From the NCBI GenBank assembly GCA_030278955.1, contig JAOANR010000015.1, positions 35,000,487 to 35,064,486 of the forward strand: a stretch of DNA of 64,000 bases. The letters run 5' to 3'. Shown in pieces: positions 11,873 through 22,937 of this stretch (position 1 is the first letter of the stretch; every line of letters begins with the position of its first letter). This stretch comes from Hygrophila difformis. Taxonomy: Eukaryota; Streptophyta; Magnoliopsida; Lamiales; Acanthaceae. Made by a program: the position numbers and the translations under genes. Below the pieces are notes generated by a model that saw only the letters and a program-made list of their open reading frames with translations, was not told where the DNA came from and made no database searches.

Positions 11873-13141
11873 TGGTGTGTGGAATCTTTTCCAACACAAC
11901 CCGCAGTGTACGGTCCAAGTAATAATCCGGTGAAACCGGGTCGAATCCACAGGGAACAGTGTCTTGTCAATAATTTATCGAATTCAAGTAGCGAATAAAA
12001 TAAAAGTGCATGAATTTTGGGCTTATCTAAATTCCTAAATTGCAATTAATTAAAAGAAAGCAATAAAAATTTCATTCAATGGACAAGAGAGAGAATTGAT
12101 TTATGCACTAGATGATGAATGGGGATCCCTAGATCTTACAATTGTTGACAAACTTTGCAATTGCTTATAAAAATTCAATTTTTAATTAATTAATATGCCT
12201 ACTTAGAATTATCACAATTTAGAAACCTCTCGGTTATAATGACATGCAATTCCTCCGGCTAGTGATTATCCTAAGTTTGGTTCTAACAATTTTGGCTCTT
12301 TTTCAAGTTACCAATCATTAAAATTAATTTGTTCAATTATTTTTGTTTAAGTATTTTTCAACCACTTAAACAATATAAAGCCCTAGTTCAGATCTCCTTT
12401 CGGTCTCACCAAACACCCATAAGAATTGAACAAATTAACATATAATTAACGAAATTCATAAAGCAAAAGCAAACATCAACAATGTCAAGATCTAGGTTTC
12501 CCCAAACGATGGGATTAGCCTAGCATAATGTCACAAAAACGCAAAATAACAATAAAAGAAAACATGGTTTGTGACAGTAATGGTGAAGAAAGTCCGGTGT
12601 AGATCTCCACTGGATCACCTTCAACTTGCTCTTCTCGTCTCCCAGATGAATGATGAAAAGATATGAATTCTGATTAATTGAATGATTTTTTCGGAACCCT
12701 GAACTGGCTTGGAGACGTTTTATTTATAGGCTGGATAGCAGAAGATATGAATCCTTCAGGAGATACACGAGAGCATCAAAAAATCAGCCCAAGATTTGGG
12801 CCATTTCGGGAACCGCGCGGTCGTGCCGCGGTTCCTCCCAGACCGCGCGCCTAGCGCGCGGCGGTCCTCCGTCGTGCGCTCGGTTGCGCGGTCGATTCGC
12901 TGTGCGATCCTTCTTCCGTCTTCTGTTTTCCGAGTTTTTGATCTCCAATTGACTTCTTTTTTGTCCTTTTTCCTTTGTCTTGCTAAAAACACCTAAAATC
13001 ATGCAATCTCACCACAAAATTCATTAAAATGCATAAAGTCATGAGTGAGATCACAATTAATCATTTTCACACAATCATTGTTTTTAGCAATTAATTCCAT
13101 ATTTTCCATAAATTAAGCCTTTAACTTATCACTTAGTCACA
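11873..13141 (-). repeat. 5' LTR of the minus-strand Athila-type element
   Basis: On the element's strand the LTR begins TGTGACTAAG near 13141 and ends CACACCA at 11873, just before AGTTTTTGGCGCCG. It contains the CG-rich block at 12810-12900 and the U5 motif TTCGACCCGGTTT (11935-11948 reversed), which is shared with the plus-strand element. About 1269 bp. The right boundary may be 13139 or 13141. No partner LTR was found to the left, so it cannot be dated. Confidence 0.65.
12800..12905 (-). promoter_or_regulatory. CG-rich palindromic module in the LTR
   Basis: This segment carries several overlapping palindromic elements (CCGCGCGG, GCGCGC, ACCGCGCGGT) in an otherwise AT-rich LTR. Related copies occur at 5756-5815, upstream of the accessory ORF, and at 9115-9139, inverted inside gag-pol. 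Its place in the upstream half of the LTR suggests a promoter or enhancer role, which is inference. Confidence 0.45.
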
Positions 13142-13163
13142 AGGAAATACCGCACTCTGTGCA

Positions 13164-13176
13164 AGGTATCAATAAT
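13164..13176 (+). other. Possible primer binding site of the CRM-like element
   Basis: The sequence AAGGTATCAATAA begins within the leader, 13-25 bases before the gag ATG. GGTATCA matches the core of the initiator tRNA-Met primer site (TGGTATCAGAGC) used by this lineage, but the rest does not match. The call is weak because the upstream LTR end is lost. Confidence 0.3.
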
Positions 13177-13188
13177 TTTATCTGTGAG

Positions 13189-15254
13189 ATGGCAGGACGC
13201 AGTGAGCCAACCATGTCTGACTTAATGGAGATGATGTGGAGATTAAATGAGACCAGTGGAAGAAGACTGACATCGACGCTTTACATCAATCTTTAAATAT
13301 TAATTCTACTAATATTGAAGCTGTAAATAAACGTGTCGAAGAAGTAAATACTTATGTTGATGATACCGCAGGTCGAGTACGGTTCCGGAACGAGGTGATT
13401 CAATGAGAGGTTATGAACCGAGTCGAAAGGAGATTGGAAGAATCCTTCTATCCTACTCCCTCAACTCAGAACACCACACCTCTAGCTCCATCAGTGACCC
13501 CATATGTTCCCAGAATCATACCAGAAGGCACTAGCAGAGTCTCCCAAGCTGATATGGCTGCCGCGGAGTAAGCCATAGCTGAACAGGAACTGCAATATGG
13601 TACCTTTAACAGACATTCAGGGATCAGTGGGCCCAGACCACCACCTCCTCCTGCACCAAGACCGACTCCGGCAGGGCAACCTGAATTCAGAACTGATGAT
13701 CTATTGGCTATGCTGCCACGTGCCGCAGAACCTGCACCGCCACCTGCTGCAGGACCTGCACCACAAATCATTTCACCACTTGCCAGACAAAGGCTAGATT
13801 TTGATCCGCCAGCCTACGATGACGAACTTCAGGCTGATGATAATCTGAAATGTATTAAGTTCACCATTCATTCCTTCAAATGAACCGGTGATCCTAATGA
13901 ATTTTTGGATTGGAAGCAGTCCATGGAAATGATCTACAACTGCCACAACTACTCGGATTTCAAGAAGGTTCAGTTGGCTGTGACAGAGTTCAGAGACTAT
14001 GTCCAGCTTTGGTGGCAGAAATTTTGTTCAGATCTTCACACTGCAGGGAGACCGCAGGTCACCGATTGGGAATATTTGTTAAACATTATGCACCATCGTT
14101 TTGTACCTCATACCTATAAACCGGACATGTACATGAAATTAGTGGGCCTCCAACAAGGCACCAAAACAGTAGAAGAGTACTATCGTGAGATGGAAATGCT
14201 CATGACGAGGGCTCAAGTGAATGAGGAACCACTAATTACGCTTACCAGATTCGCCAAGCATCTAAGACCCGAAATTCATGAAGAAATGGAAATGAGGGGC
14301 TACATTAACATTACCGATTTGGTTCGCAAAGCTGCTAGGTATGAGGCCCAAATGAAGCGGAAATCCCATCGGCCCACTCCATCTCCCTCAGGACATTACA
14401 ATTACAATCCTAACAAACCTTGGTTGATTCGACCACCACCGCACTACAGACAGCCGCAACAGCAGCCGCAACAACAGGGTCGGGATCGACAGAGAGGGTT
14501 TGATTTAGGACAGGCCTTCAAAGCATACAATCAGGAAGAAAGAAATCGAGCCCCAGCTCCAGCTCAAGGCCGTGAACAGAGGGCACCCGCAAGAGATACA
14601 TGGGACATTATTTGTTTCAAATGTAGGAAGAAAGGTCACTATGAGACAACGTGTAATAATCCGCCAAAAAGAGTGGCTGTCCTCAATACTGGAGAGGACC
14701 AAAGACCGGTGGTTGAGATTGAACCGGGTGTATTCAGGATCTACGACTCAGAAGATGAGATAGAATTTGATGATCCTAAACTACAAGAGCATCACCAAGG
14801 AGAATCGGTCAATCCTGAAGTCGTACATGATGATGAGGACGACGTGAACATTTTAGTTGCTATGAGAACACTGAGTGCTGACAGAGAGCCAGAATCTGCA
14901 GACAGCGAACAAAGGGAGAATCTTTTCCATTGTCGTTGTACTATTTTAGGCAATAATGCCACTGTCATTGTTGATAACGGTAGCTGCACTAATGTAGTGA
15001 GTTTATACACTGTTCGCGGGTTAATGCTACCCACTGAAGAGCACTCCAAGCCCTACCAACTGATGTGGATGAACCAGAGTGGCAGAACGAAAGTCACACA
15101 ACAAGCATGGGTCCCGATTACCAAGGGATCATACACGGAGAAGGTCCTATGTGATGTTGTGCCGATGGACGCCTGCCACGTACTTTTGGGTAGGCCGTGG
15201 TTATTTGATAAGGATGCCACGTATAGAGGAAAAAGCAAATGTACTGTACTTTAA
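13189..15254 (+). pseudogene. CRM-like gag and protease, broken
   Basis: Translation starts at ATG 13189 (MAGRSEPTMSDLMEMM). The frame shifts between 13265 and 13400, then continues with stops at 13404 (TGA), 13569 (TAA) and 13881 (TGA) before a long open stretch 13905-15240. That stretch holds the capsid-like segment, a basic region with proline and glutamine, a zinc knuckle of spacing CX2CX4HX4C (CFKCRKKGHYETTC, about 14616-14657) and an aspartic protease segment IVDNGSCTNVV near 14968. The usual residue after the catalytic aspartate in this lineage is G or S, here N. A run of five A at about 15231-15235 shifts the frame into the next piece. The protein would be a capsid/nucleocapsid precursor for virus-like particles, but it cannot be made intact. 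Confidence 0.8.
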
Positions 15255-16371
15255 GCACGAACAGAGTGATTATTTGTTCAAACCATTATCTGTTAAAGCT
15301 GTTCGGCTTGAACAAGAAAAGCTGAAGGAAAACATCGCTCAAGAAGAGGCTAACTTCAAAGCTAAGGCCAGGGGCAAAGCTAAAATTGGTGGATCATCCA
15401 GCAGTCTGACTCCCACAAGTCAATGTCTGATATTGACTAAATCCGAGTTCAAGCAAGCCGCGCTAGAACCTGAATTTGCAGGTCACTGTTTCCTTGCTTA
15501 CATTAAACCAGATGATTCCATATCTAGAACTATCACTGCTGCACCTGAAATGCCTTTGGAATTTTCTGAAATGCTTGACAGGAACAAAGATATTTTTCCA
15601 GAAGAAGTCCCAGCTGGACTCCCACCATTGAGAGGCGTTGAGCACATAATCAATTTCGTTCCCGGAGCCTCCATCCCGAACAGACCCGTCTATCGCATGA
15701 ATCCGGAGGAAACAAAGGAAGTACAACAGCAGGTTCAAGTGTTACTTGACAAGGGATGGGTCCGTGAGAGTCTATCGCCGTGTGTCGTCCCAGTCTTACT
15801 TGCGCCAAAGAAGAACGGTGAATGGAGGAAGTGTGTTGATTGTCGTGCAGTCAATGCCATTACCATCAAATACCGCCATACGATTCCTCGACTGGACGAT
15901 ATACTAGATGAATTGGGAGGAGCCAGTGTGTTTACAAAGATCGATCTTAAGAGCGGTTATCATCAGATTCGCATGCAACCGGGCGACGAATGGAAGACCG
16001 CCTTCAAGACCAAATTTGGTCTATATGAGTGGCTTGTCATGCCATTCGGACTGACAAATGCACCTTCTACGTTTATGCGTCTGATGAATGAAACTCTAAG
16101 ACAATTTATTGGGAAATTTGTTGTTGTTTATTTTGATGACATCTTGATATGTACTTGTACTAATGAAGACCATGTTTCACATGTTCAACAGGTGTTGAGC
16201 AAATTAAGATTAGTGCAAATATATGCCAACTACGACAAGTGCATCTTCTGTGTGCCAGAGGTCACTTTTCTGGGATTCGTGGTTGGAAAGGATGGTCTCA
16301 AGGTGGACGAATCCAAGATCCGAGCTATATCAGAATGGAAACCACCCACCTGTGTGCACGAAGTTCGCAGT
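15240..16371 (+). pseudogene. CRM-like reverse transcriptase, cut by the hAT insertion
   Basis: The frame continues from the frameshift near 15235. It contains the finger and palm motifs of a Ty3/gypsy reverse transcriptase: DCRAVNAITIKYRHTIPRLD, FTKIDLKSGYHQIR, MPFGLTNAPSTF and the catalytic VYFDDILI near 16130. It ends at EWKPPTCVHEVR, where the hAT element is inserted; the stop seen at 16374 belongs to the transposon end. The reading resumes after the transposon at 20613 with FLGLSGFFRRF. Confidence 0.85.
16364..16371. repeat. Left target-site duplication of the hAT element
   Basis: TTCGCAGT here is repeated exactly at 20613-20620. An 8-bp duplication is the hallmark of hAT transposition and defines both ends of the insertion. 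Confidence 0.9.
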
Positions 16372-16379
16372 TAGGGATG

Positions 16380-16590
16380 GCAATAGGTCGGTCTGGGTTG
16401 GGTCCAGACAGACCCAGGACCCGAACCGAGGTAAATTCCAGGACCCAGGAACCGAACCAGACCCGAGGTAGTACTCATTGGACCCGATCAGAACCGAAAC
16501 GAAGAGGACCCGGACCCAGACCCGTGGACCCGTGGTCCCGAAAATTTAACAAGTCACCAAAAAGTAGACCCAACCCGACCCGGACCCGAC
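16380..16590 (+). repeat. Left subterminal repeat region of the hAT element
   Basis: Short units such as GGACCC, GACCCG and GAACCGA recur many times over about 210 bp, mirrored at the other end (20420-20600). The open frames across it are an effect of composition. In hAT elements such regions bind transposase. Confidence 0.7.
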
Positions 16591-17104
16591 TGAATTTTTT
16601 TTTAAAAAAAGTAACAGCAGCAGCATGCAGAACAACATAAAGTTCATAAAATCATGTTCTGAAAAAACATACCAGCAACTCAACAAGCCTAATTCGAAAA
16701 CTCATGTAAATAGATCATACAACCTGTTCTAAAAACGCAGTGCAAATCACACGAGGAAATCCAACATGCAAACTCCAGTACATCATTCAAACCATTACAA
16801 TCAAAACATCAAATAGATACTAGCAAATTTGATTTTCTCCAAGGTTTGCAGCAAGCTTGACAATTCTTCAACCATCCATTCATCCATTTCTCCAACTGAG
16901 ACAAGAACTTGAATACTTAAATATCAAAGCATGTAACAAACTAACAATATCAATAAATTCTAGAAACAGTAGTAGCATATATTTTCATTTGCTACCTTGC
17001 TTGCATTTTCATTCATCATCTTCTTCATCAACAATGGTAGGACACTCCTTCAAGTCACTGTACTCACCACCTATTGAATGAATAGAAAAATAATATCATA
17101 AGAT

Positions 17105-19253
17105 TCAACAAAGTCGTAAAATATTATAAACAAAAGTATAAATATATAATAAAATTAACTTACCATTTATTTCATTCCACAACCAATGCCGACCACAAAC
17201 TAATGCCAACAAAGTAGAAGGATTAAGCCTACTACGATGAGGGCTAATAATTCTTCCACTATTACTGAAAGTTGCCTCAGATGCAACTGTTGACACAGGA
17301 ATGACCAATATATAATTTGCCATTTTTTGCAGAAAATGATATTTAACTCCATTAGTTTCCACCAACCCAATATATCAAACTTTGTTGTTCTTGGCAACAC
17401 ACTTTCCTCTAAATATATATCAAGCTCTGACATTGTAGATATCCCAGAAGAGCTGCTTGATATAAACTGATCAAACTTATTTAGAGGATCAAGATCATAT
17501 GCCTCCTCATTTGTAGACTTGCTTTGAGATATAACTCCAATATCCATAGAACCAATAGTAGCCAGTGAATTATCATCCAACAAAGACCTAGACTCATAGT
17601 CATTCAACAACTCCTGACAATTTTTTCGAACTTGTTCAACTTTTCCAGCAGCTCTATCACCATAAATAAGATTGAAGTAAAACTCTACCAACTTCAATTT
17701 GTACCTTGGATCCAAAACAGCAGCCACCCCCAACATAATGTGACAATCAGTCCAATATTTATCATATTTCCCCATCATCTTTGAAGCCATCTTTTGGACA
17801 ATCTCACTCTCACTAGATACCCATGCATCTAACTTTGTTTTAATCTCACAAACATTTGCAAAATAAAAATTAGATGTAGGGTAAAGAGTTCCAGAAAACT
17901 TCTCAGTCACTAGATAAAAGATTTTCAATTTGTCACATATTTCAGCTGCATCATCCCAATTCTTATCAGTTATTTCAAAACTATAAGATTTTTCTCGACA
18001 CTTAAGCCTCGTGAACACTCTTCTATAAACTATAGCCGTCTCCAGCATCAAATAAGTAGAGTTCCACCGAGTTTTACAATCCAAAACCAACTTCCTAGTG
18101 CAATCAACATGCAATTGACGAGCAGTTTCTTCAAATTTTTCAATTCTAGCAGGTGAGGCAGTCCGAATAAGAACACTATCATGCACATTGTCTATGACAT
18201 TGCTAATGATATCCATTCCATCTCTAACAATCAAATTTAATATATGAGCAGAGCAACGCATATGAAGTACATTTCCATCCAATAGCATATCTCTTGAAGA
18301 AAGCCTTCTCAAAATATGATTGATCATGGAATCATTGGTAGTGCAATTGTCAACAGTAATGGTTGATAATTTTCTATCAATATTCCAATCCATCAATGAC
18401 TCAATCAGCACATTGGATAATGCTTCAGCGGTATGAGGAGCAGGTACATAGATAAACCTATAAAAAAAATTAAAGGGTAGAATTTATTAAAGTACTTCAA
18501 TAACACATAGTTAAAATTGAAAAATATTATAAATAATTTTTAGAATGTATACCTCAAGATAATGCTCTTCAATTGACAAGAATCATTAATAAAGTGCCCT
18601 GTAATTGCCATGAATCCTTTTTTGTTGTTGCTCGATGTCCACATGTCAGTTGTTATGGCAATTCGACAATTAAGATTGTCCCGTGTATCATAACACTTCG
18701 CCTTTTGGGCATCATAAATCTTAAAGATGTCATTTTTCAAAGTATTTCTGGTGATCATGTTAAAACATGGCTGAAGTGTAGTAACAAATCTTCGAAAGCC
18801 AATATGGTCAACCATAGACAAAGGATAATCATGTAGCATGACCATCGATGCAAGCTCATTTCTTGAATCATCTTGACTAAATATACCAACTTCCAAAGTT
18901 TGAGATCCACTAGCTTTCTTATTGCCCATGAGCAAACTTTGTTGAATGTCTGTTTTCCTTGGGCGCCTTTTACACACTTGTTCATAATGCTTCTTCAAAT
19001 TTGATGTCCCAAAAGTGCCCGGTGCCTTGAGTTGTGCTTTGCAATAAATGCATTCTGCAACCTCGACATCATTCACAGTCAACAATTTGTAGTAATCCCA
19101 TCATTTTGATGTTCTTTTCCTCTTGCCATCCTTTGAGTTGTTATCACCTTCAGTGTTTTCTTCTGAGGTCATAATCGTGTCCACATTCTTGCTTCCTTGA
19201 ATGCTCTCGACTGAAGGGACGGAATTAGCATTGTTCTCTCCTTCGGATTCCAT
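17105..19253 (-). pseudogene. hAT transposase (BED finger, RICESLEEPER-type), two exons, broken
   Basis: The natural start is ATG 19253; the frame meets a TGA at 19103-19101 (codon 51) and then continues. Exon 1 ends at 18553 and exon 2 starts at 18457, with GT-AG borders (CTTGAG|GTATAC and TTTATAG|G) that keep the frame. A BED-type zinc finger follows the stop (ECIYCKAQL, then HYEQVC). Next come the RNase H-like segments (ITTDMWTSSNNK, CSAHILNLIVRDG, CKTRWNSTYLML, LDPRYKLK). The C-terminal dimerisation segment (VSTVASEATFSNSGRIIS) lies in another frame, so a frameshift exists near 17360. It would cut and paste the element, but as it stands no full product is possible. Confidence 0.85.
18458..18552 (-). 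other. Intron of the hAT transposase gene
   Basis: A 95-bp AT-rich interval with donor GTATAC and acceptor TTTATAG on the minus strand. Removing it joins the conserved RAITTD and RCSAHILNL halves in frame through a split arginine codon. Confidence 0.75.
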
Positions 19254-20412
19254 CTATAAATAATTCAAACAAACTAACATCAACAAATCATTAATAAATC
19301 TTTGTCAAATACAGTTCAGAGTGGTAAGCACAAAACTTGGAAACATGAACATCTGAAACATTGGAAGAGTGGTAAGTTGAAACTGAGTGGGCTAGCCTAT
19401 CCCTTCTCTTATGTTTTGACAAAACAAATACTAACACTCAGGTTTTATGTACTACAGTATTAAGTTATCAAGTACTGCTATTTTTCAAATAGAATTATTT
19501 CTGAAACATGTCATCATCTTTGAAAATATAAATGCACAAAATTCCAAGCTGTTGTTTTTCTATACAATAAGCCAATTCTTTTAATTTCACAAGCAGCACA
19601 AGGGACCTCCAGTGATGATTCAACAAACTGAGCCAAGTTTTCAACATGATAATTAGCACAACAAAATTACGAGTATCGATCCCATTGTGGATTTAACTCC
19701 ATCTAATAGAGTTAAAAACAAAGCTTGCAAGTTGCAGGCACTGATTTTTTAATTCCATCTAATAGTGTTTTTGTTGGTATTTTCAAGGTGCCCGGTTTTT
19801 GTTGTTGATGCTACTTCTTTGTTGATGCATTTCAGAACAATAAGGTACTAATTATAAAACTGAAAATACCAACAAAAAAACTGAATATAAAATTGTAAGC
19901 ACACAAACACCTTGAAGCCACAAAATTGAAAGATAATAACTGAAATTGATAAAACAAAGCTTGGCCATTTACCTATTTTGGTTGGAGCACCGAGCACAAG
20001 AATGTCAAGGACGAACACGAACAGCGGAACGGCGAATAGAGCGCCGAACACGAACGGCGAGCAGACAACCGAGCACTGAGGTGCAGAGGGATGGCGACGG
20101 GAAGAGATTACGAACGGCGAGCAGAGACACGCCGGACTGGCGAGCAATGAGCACACAGAAGCTCGCGACTCTTTCATAAACACGATGGGGAGTGGTGGCG
20201 GCGCCTTCAGGAACACGCGGGACCGGCGAGGCGGCGCCGGACGGCCGAAGTGGTGGGGGAGGTCGAAGTCGTGGGCGGGACTAGACTTCGATTGGGAATG
20301 GTGGGCGGGACTAGATCGACTTCGATGGGAATTGGGTGGGGGACTGGGGGAGGCTGGTTGCGTGCAGCCCTAGTGATTTTGTGTTAAAACTGAATGGAAT
20401 AATACATATTAG
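19254..20412 (-). other. hAT 5' flank, no second gene
   Basis: The stretch lies upstream of the transposase start on its strand. The half nearest the transposon end (about 19990-20380) is CG-rich and produces several open frames on both strands, with no recognisable product. The promoter of the transposase is expected here. Confidence 0.4.
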
Positions 20413-20612
20413 GGTTCCTACTCATCTAAGCCCATTCGGGTCGGTTTGGGTCGGGGTCTGTTCTTAAACCCAAGACCCGACCCAACCCGAAATAAATTTA
20501 TCTGGACCCGACCCAGACCCGAACCGAGACCCGAAAAGGTGGACCCAAACCGAGCTAAACGGGTTGGGTCCAGGTCGGTTCTCGGGTTGGCCGGGTCCGA
20601 TTGCCATCCCTC

Positions 20613-20620
20613 TTCGCAGT
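20613..20620. repeat. Right target-site duplication of the hAT element
   Basis: TTCGCAGT, an exact match to 16364-16371. Confidence 0.9.
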
Positions 20621-21231
20621 TTCTTGGGATTGAGTGGTTTCTTCAGGCGATTCGTACCACAGTTCAGTGTAATAGCGGCCCCCAATCACTTTGTTGCTTA
20701 AGAAGGGGAATCAGTTCAAGTGGGGGCCAGGTAAGCAAGAAGCTCACCCATGCACCTGTTCTTGCATTACCAAATTTTGACTTGCCATTTGAAGTGGAAA
20801 GTGATGCGTCAGATACCGGAATGGGAGCTGTTTTACTGCAAGAAGGATGATCAATAGCGTGTTACAACGAGAAGTTCAGTGGAGCACAGTTGAACTACTC
20901 AACGTACGACAAGGAATTATATGGTATTGTTCGAGCCTTAAAGACATGGCAGCACTACCTTCGAGGTAGGGAGTTTGTGATAAATACCGATCACGAGACC
21001 TTAAAGCATATCAGGCAACAATGCCAGCTCAGCAAGAGAAATGCACGTTGGAGCACTTTTATTGAGGCCTTCCCGTACGTGATCGGGTATAAGAAAGGAA
21101 AAGACAATATTGTAGCGGGTACACTTTCGAGAAGGACTGCATTGGCAACATTCATTGCAACTAGGGTCATAGGATTTGAACATGTAAAGAGTCAATATTC
21201 AATTGACGAGGATTTTAAAGACATTTTTTAG
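20613..21231 (+). pseudogene. CRM-like RT end and RNase H, broken
   Basis: The frame resumes after the hAT insertion with the RT thumb (FLGLSGFFRRFVPQF). It then slips near 20690 and continues into RNase H: LPNFDLPFEVESDASDTGMG, a TGA at 20848, then [20 protein letters not shown] and the histidine/aspartate segment [15 protein letters not shown] at 21229-21231 ends it. RNase H would remove the RNA strand during replication. The stop at 20848 sits where this family normally has a sense codon, and the change is consistent with C-to-T decay. Confidence 0.8.
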
Positions 21232-21236
21232 AAGAC

Positions 21237-22259
21237 TCAGAAAAATGGGTTCAAAGAATTCTCACAGACCAATGGATTTCTATACTTCGAGAACAAATTA
21301 TGCATTCCCAGAGGTTCAATGAGAGAGTTATTAATCCAAGAGGCACATGGAAGCGGCCTCATGGGACACTTTAGGAAAGATGCCACAATGGGGATTCTTG
21401 TAGAACGGTTATACTGGCCTGGCATGAAGAAACAAGTAATTGACTACATAGCCAAGTGTTTGGTCTGTCTGAGGGCCAAGTCTACTGTCAAACCACATGG
21501 CTTGTATCAAGCACTTCCAGTGCCAGAAGGACCCTGGCTTGATCTATCTATGGATTTTGTACTGGGATTGCCTCGAACTGCGAGAGCAAAGGATTCCATT
21601 TTTGTAGTCGTCGATCGATTCTCGAAGATGGCTCATTTTTATCCCCTGTGCAAAGACAAATGACACCAGCCACATAGCGAAGTTGTTTTTCAAAGAAGTG
21701 GTACGTCTACACGGAGTACCCAAGTCAATTGTCTCTGATTGCGATGCGAAATTTGTTAGCTATTTCTGGAAGGGATTCTGGCGTGAAATGGGCACACAAC
21801 TGTTGTTCTCCACTTCATATTATCCTCAAACGGATGGACAGACAGAAGCGGTAAATCGCGTGTTGGGTAACCTTCTGAGTATTATTACTTCTTCAAATTC
21901 AAAAAGCTGGGATGAATGTTTGCCTCACATTGAATTTGCTTATAACCGAAACATTCATCGTGCCACACTCATGTCACCCTTCGAAATTGTTTATGGCTTT
22001 AATCCGCTAACCCCGCTTGATTTTCTGCCACTACCGCGTAGTGAGCATATGAATGTGAATGGTAGGGATAGAGCCAAAGCGATCAGAGATCTCCATCAGA
22101 ATGTGCGTGAAAGTCTGCAAAAGGCATCTGAAAATTACGCATGACTCGCCAACAAGGGCCGAAAGAAATTGCTTCTGAAACCCGGAGACTGGGTTTGGGT
22201 TCACATGCGCAAAGAACAGTTTCCTGCGCAACGACACGGAAAGCTCGCACCTCGCGGAA
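21237..22259 (+). pseudogene. CRM-like integrase, first copy, broken
   Basis: Integrase begins with an HHCC finger (H...H in EAHGSGLMGHF, then CLVCLRAK). The first catalytic aspartate is in LSMDFVLGLP. A frameshift lies near 21657, after which the second aspartate (IVSDCDAKF) and the glutamate (PQTDGQTEAVNRVL) follow. A TGA at 22142 interrupts the start of the C-terminal segment. The sequence is cut at 22259 by the 5' LTR of the Athila-type element. Bases 21597-22259 occur again, without any difference that I can see, at 40115-40777. Confidence 0.85.
21597..22259 (+). repeat. 663-bp host duplication, left copy
   Basis: This piece of CRM-like integrase is repeated at 40115-40777 with a constant offset of 18518 bp and therefore no indels. 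The two copies bracket the plus-strand Athila-type element directly at its 5' end, and 8 bp away from its 3' end (the repeat itself starts at the shared CATTTTTG). Both copies carry the same TGA. Confidence 0.95.
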
Positions 22260-22561
22260 TGATGCACCCTGAGAAACCACATTTAAATAAGCTTAAATTA
22301 TGATAAAAAGAACCTAAATTGCATGTATGAGATCCTATTTTATTGCTTTTTAGTGTACATTTCATGTGTTTTGTAAATATTAATAAGACTGCTTAATTTG
22401 AGCTTATTTGAGCTCAATTTACCTTGTTTTATGCTTTTTAATAAGACTTTGGCAATTCTAAGACATTGCAATGATGTTTCAGGCATTAAAAATGAAGAAA
22501 GAAGATGTTCGGAGGTCAAAGGATGCAAAATTCGGAATTTTCAACACTGGAAGGCTCCAGA

Positions 22562-22900
22562 ATGCGCCACATCAGCATGGCGGCGCATAAAAATGCTCTC
22601 CAGCGCCATTTTATGCGCCACTTCAACACTTGGAGAAATTTTGGATGGAAAAGCTTCAGGATGCGCCATTCCTCCTTGGTGGCGCCTAAAACCACCTTTA
22701 TGCGCCACTTTTTGCGCCACTTTCAGAAATTTGAGGAAATTGTCAGAATGCGCCATTGCTTCTTGGCGGCGCATAAAATGCCCCTCCAGCGCCACTTTTT
22801 GCGCCGTTTTGGAAAATTCGGAAAATCAGCGTATGCGCCAGTTCTACTTGGTGGCGCCTAAAACCCTCTCCGAGCGCCATTTTATGCGCCGATGTCGCGG
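22562..22900 (+). promoter_or_regulatory. Four-module GCGCCA hairpin array in the 5' LTR
   Basis: Modules begin at 22562, 22661, 22748 and 22833. Each has ATGCGCC, a loop of about 10-13 bases, then GGCGCAT or GGCGCCT, an A-run (TAAAA), and a second pair AGCGCCA or TGCGCCA separated by TTTTATG or CTTTTT. The array ends with GCGCCGATGTCGCGG. A TATA-like sequence lies about 30 bp downstream. Arrays of the same design precede both accessory ORFs. A control function is inferred from position. Confidence 0.75.
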
Positions 22901-22930
22901 TTGAGCAGTTTCTTAACCGCCCGAACTCGG

Positions 22931-22937
22931 TTTTAAA
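22931..22937 (+). promoter_or_regulatory. Possible TATA-like element of the LTR
   Basis: TTTTAAA lies about 30 bp downstream of the array and just upstream of a pyrimidine-rich leader (TTTTTCTTCATTTTTC). It is the best core promoter candidate in this LTR. The match to the TATA consensus is weak. Confidence 0.35.

Larger units (their letters stand above)
2425..13141 (-). mobile_element. Athila-type Ty3/gypsy retrotransposon, 3' LTR not found
   Basis: Read on the minus strand the order is: 5' LTR (13141-11873), tRNA-Asp type primer site (11866-11850), gag-pol (11739-6106), leader with CG-rich block and intron, accessory ORF (4969-3728), and a long 3' untranslated region. Lineage assignment rests on the FMDD reverse transcriptase, integrase without a chromodomain, tRNA-Asp primer site and an extra 3' ORF, all typical of the Athila/Tat group. 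A polypurine-like core occurs at 3406-3385 but no LTR copy follows it. The 3' end is therefore deleted, replaced, or lies beyond the window. Coordinates on the left are approximate. Confidence 0.75.
16372..20612 (-). mobile_element. hAT superfamily DNA transposon, 4241 bp
   Basis: The ends are TAGGGATGGCAAT and ATTGCCATCCCTC, imperfect terminal inverted repeats that differ only at the outermost base. They are flanked by the 8-bp duplication TTCGCAGT. Both subterminal regions (16380-16590 and 20420-20600) are dense in GGACCC, GACCCG and CCGAACC repeats, typical of hAT transposase binding regions. The transposase gene lies on the minus strand (19253-17105). It is inserted in the reverse transcriptase of the CRM-like element. 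With an internal stop and a frameshift in the transposase, it is non-autonomous today. Confidence 0.9.

Noticed and set aside
19946..20850. Open frames rich in Arg, Gly and Pro
   Set aside because: They cover the CG-rich flank and subterminal repeats of the hAT element, and one runs across the transposon end into host sequence.
22398..22904. 168-residue open frame (repeated at 38132-38638), with overlapping frames on both strands
   Set aside because: It runs through the GCGCCA array in the LTR. The frames exist because the repeat lacks stops, in several registers, with no domain.
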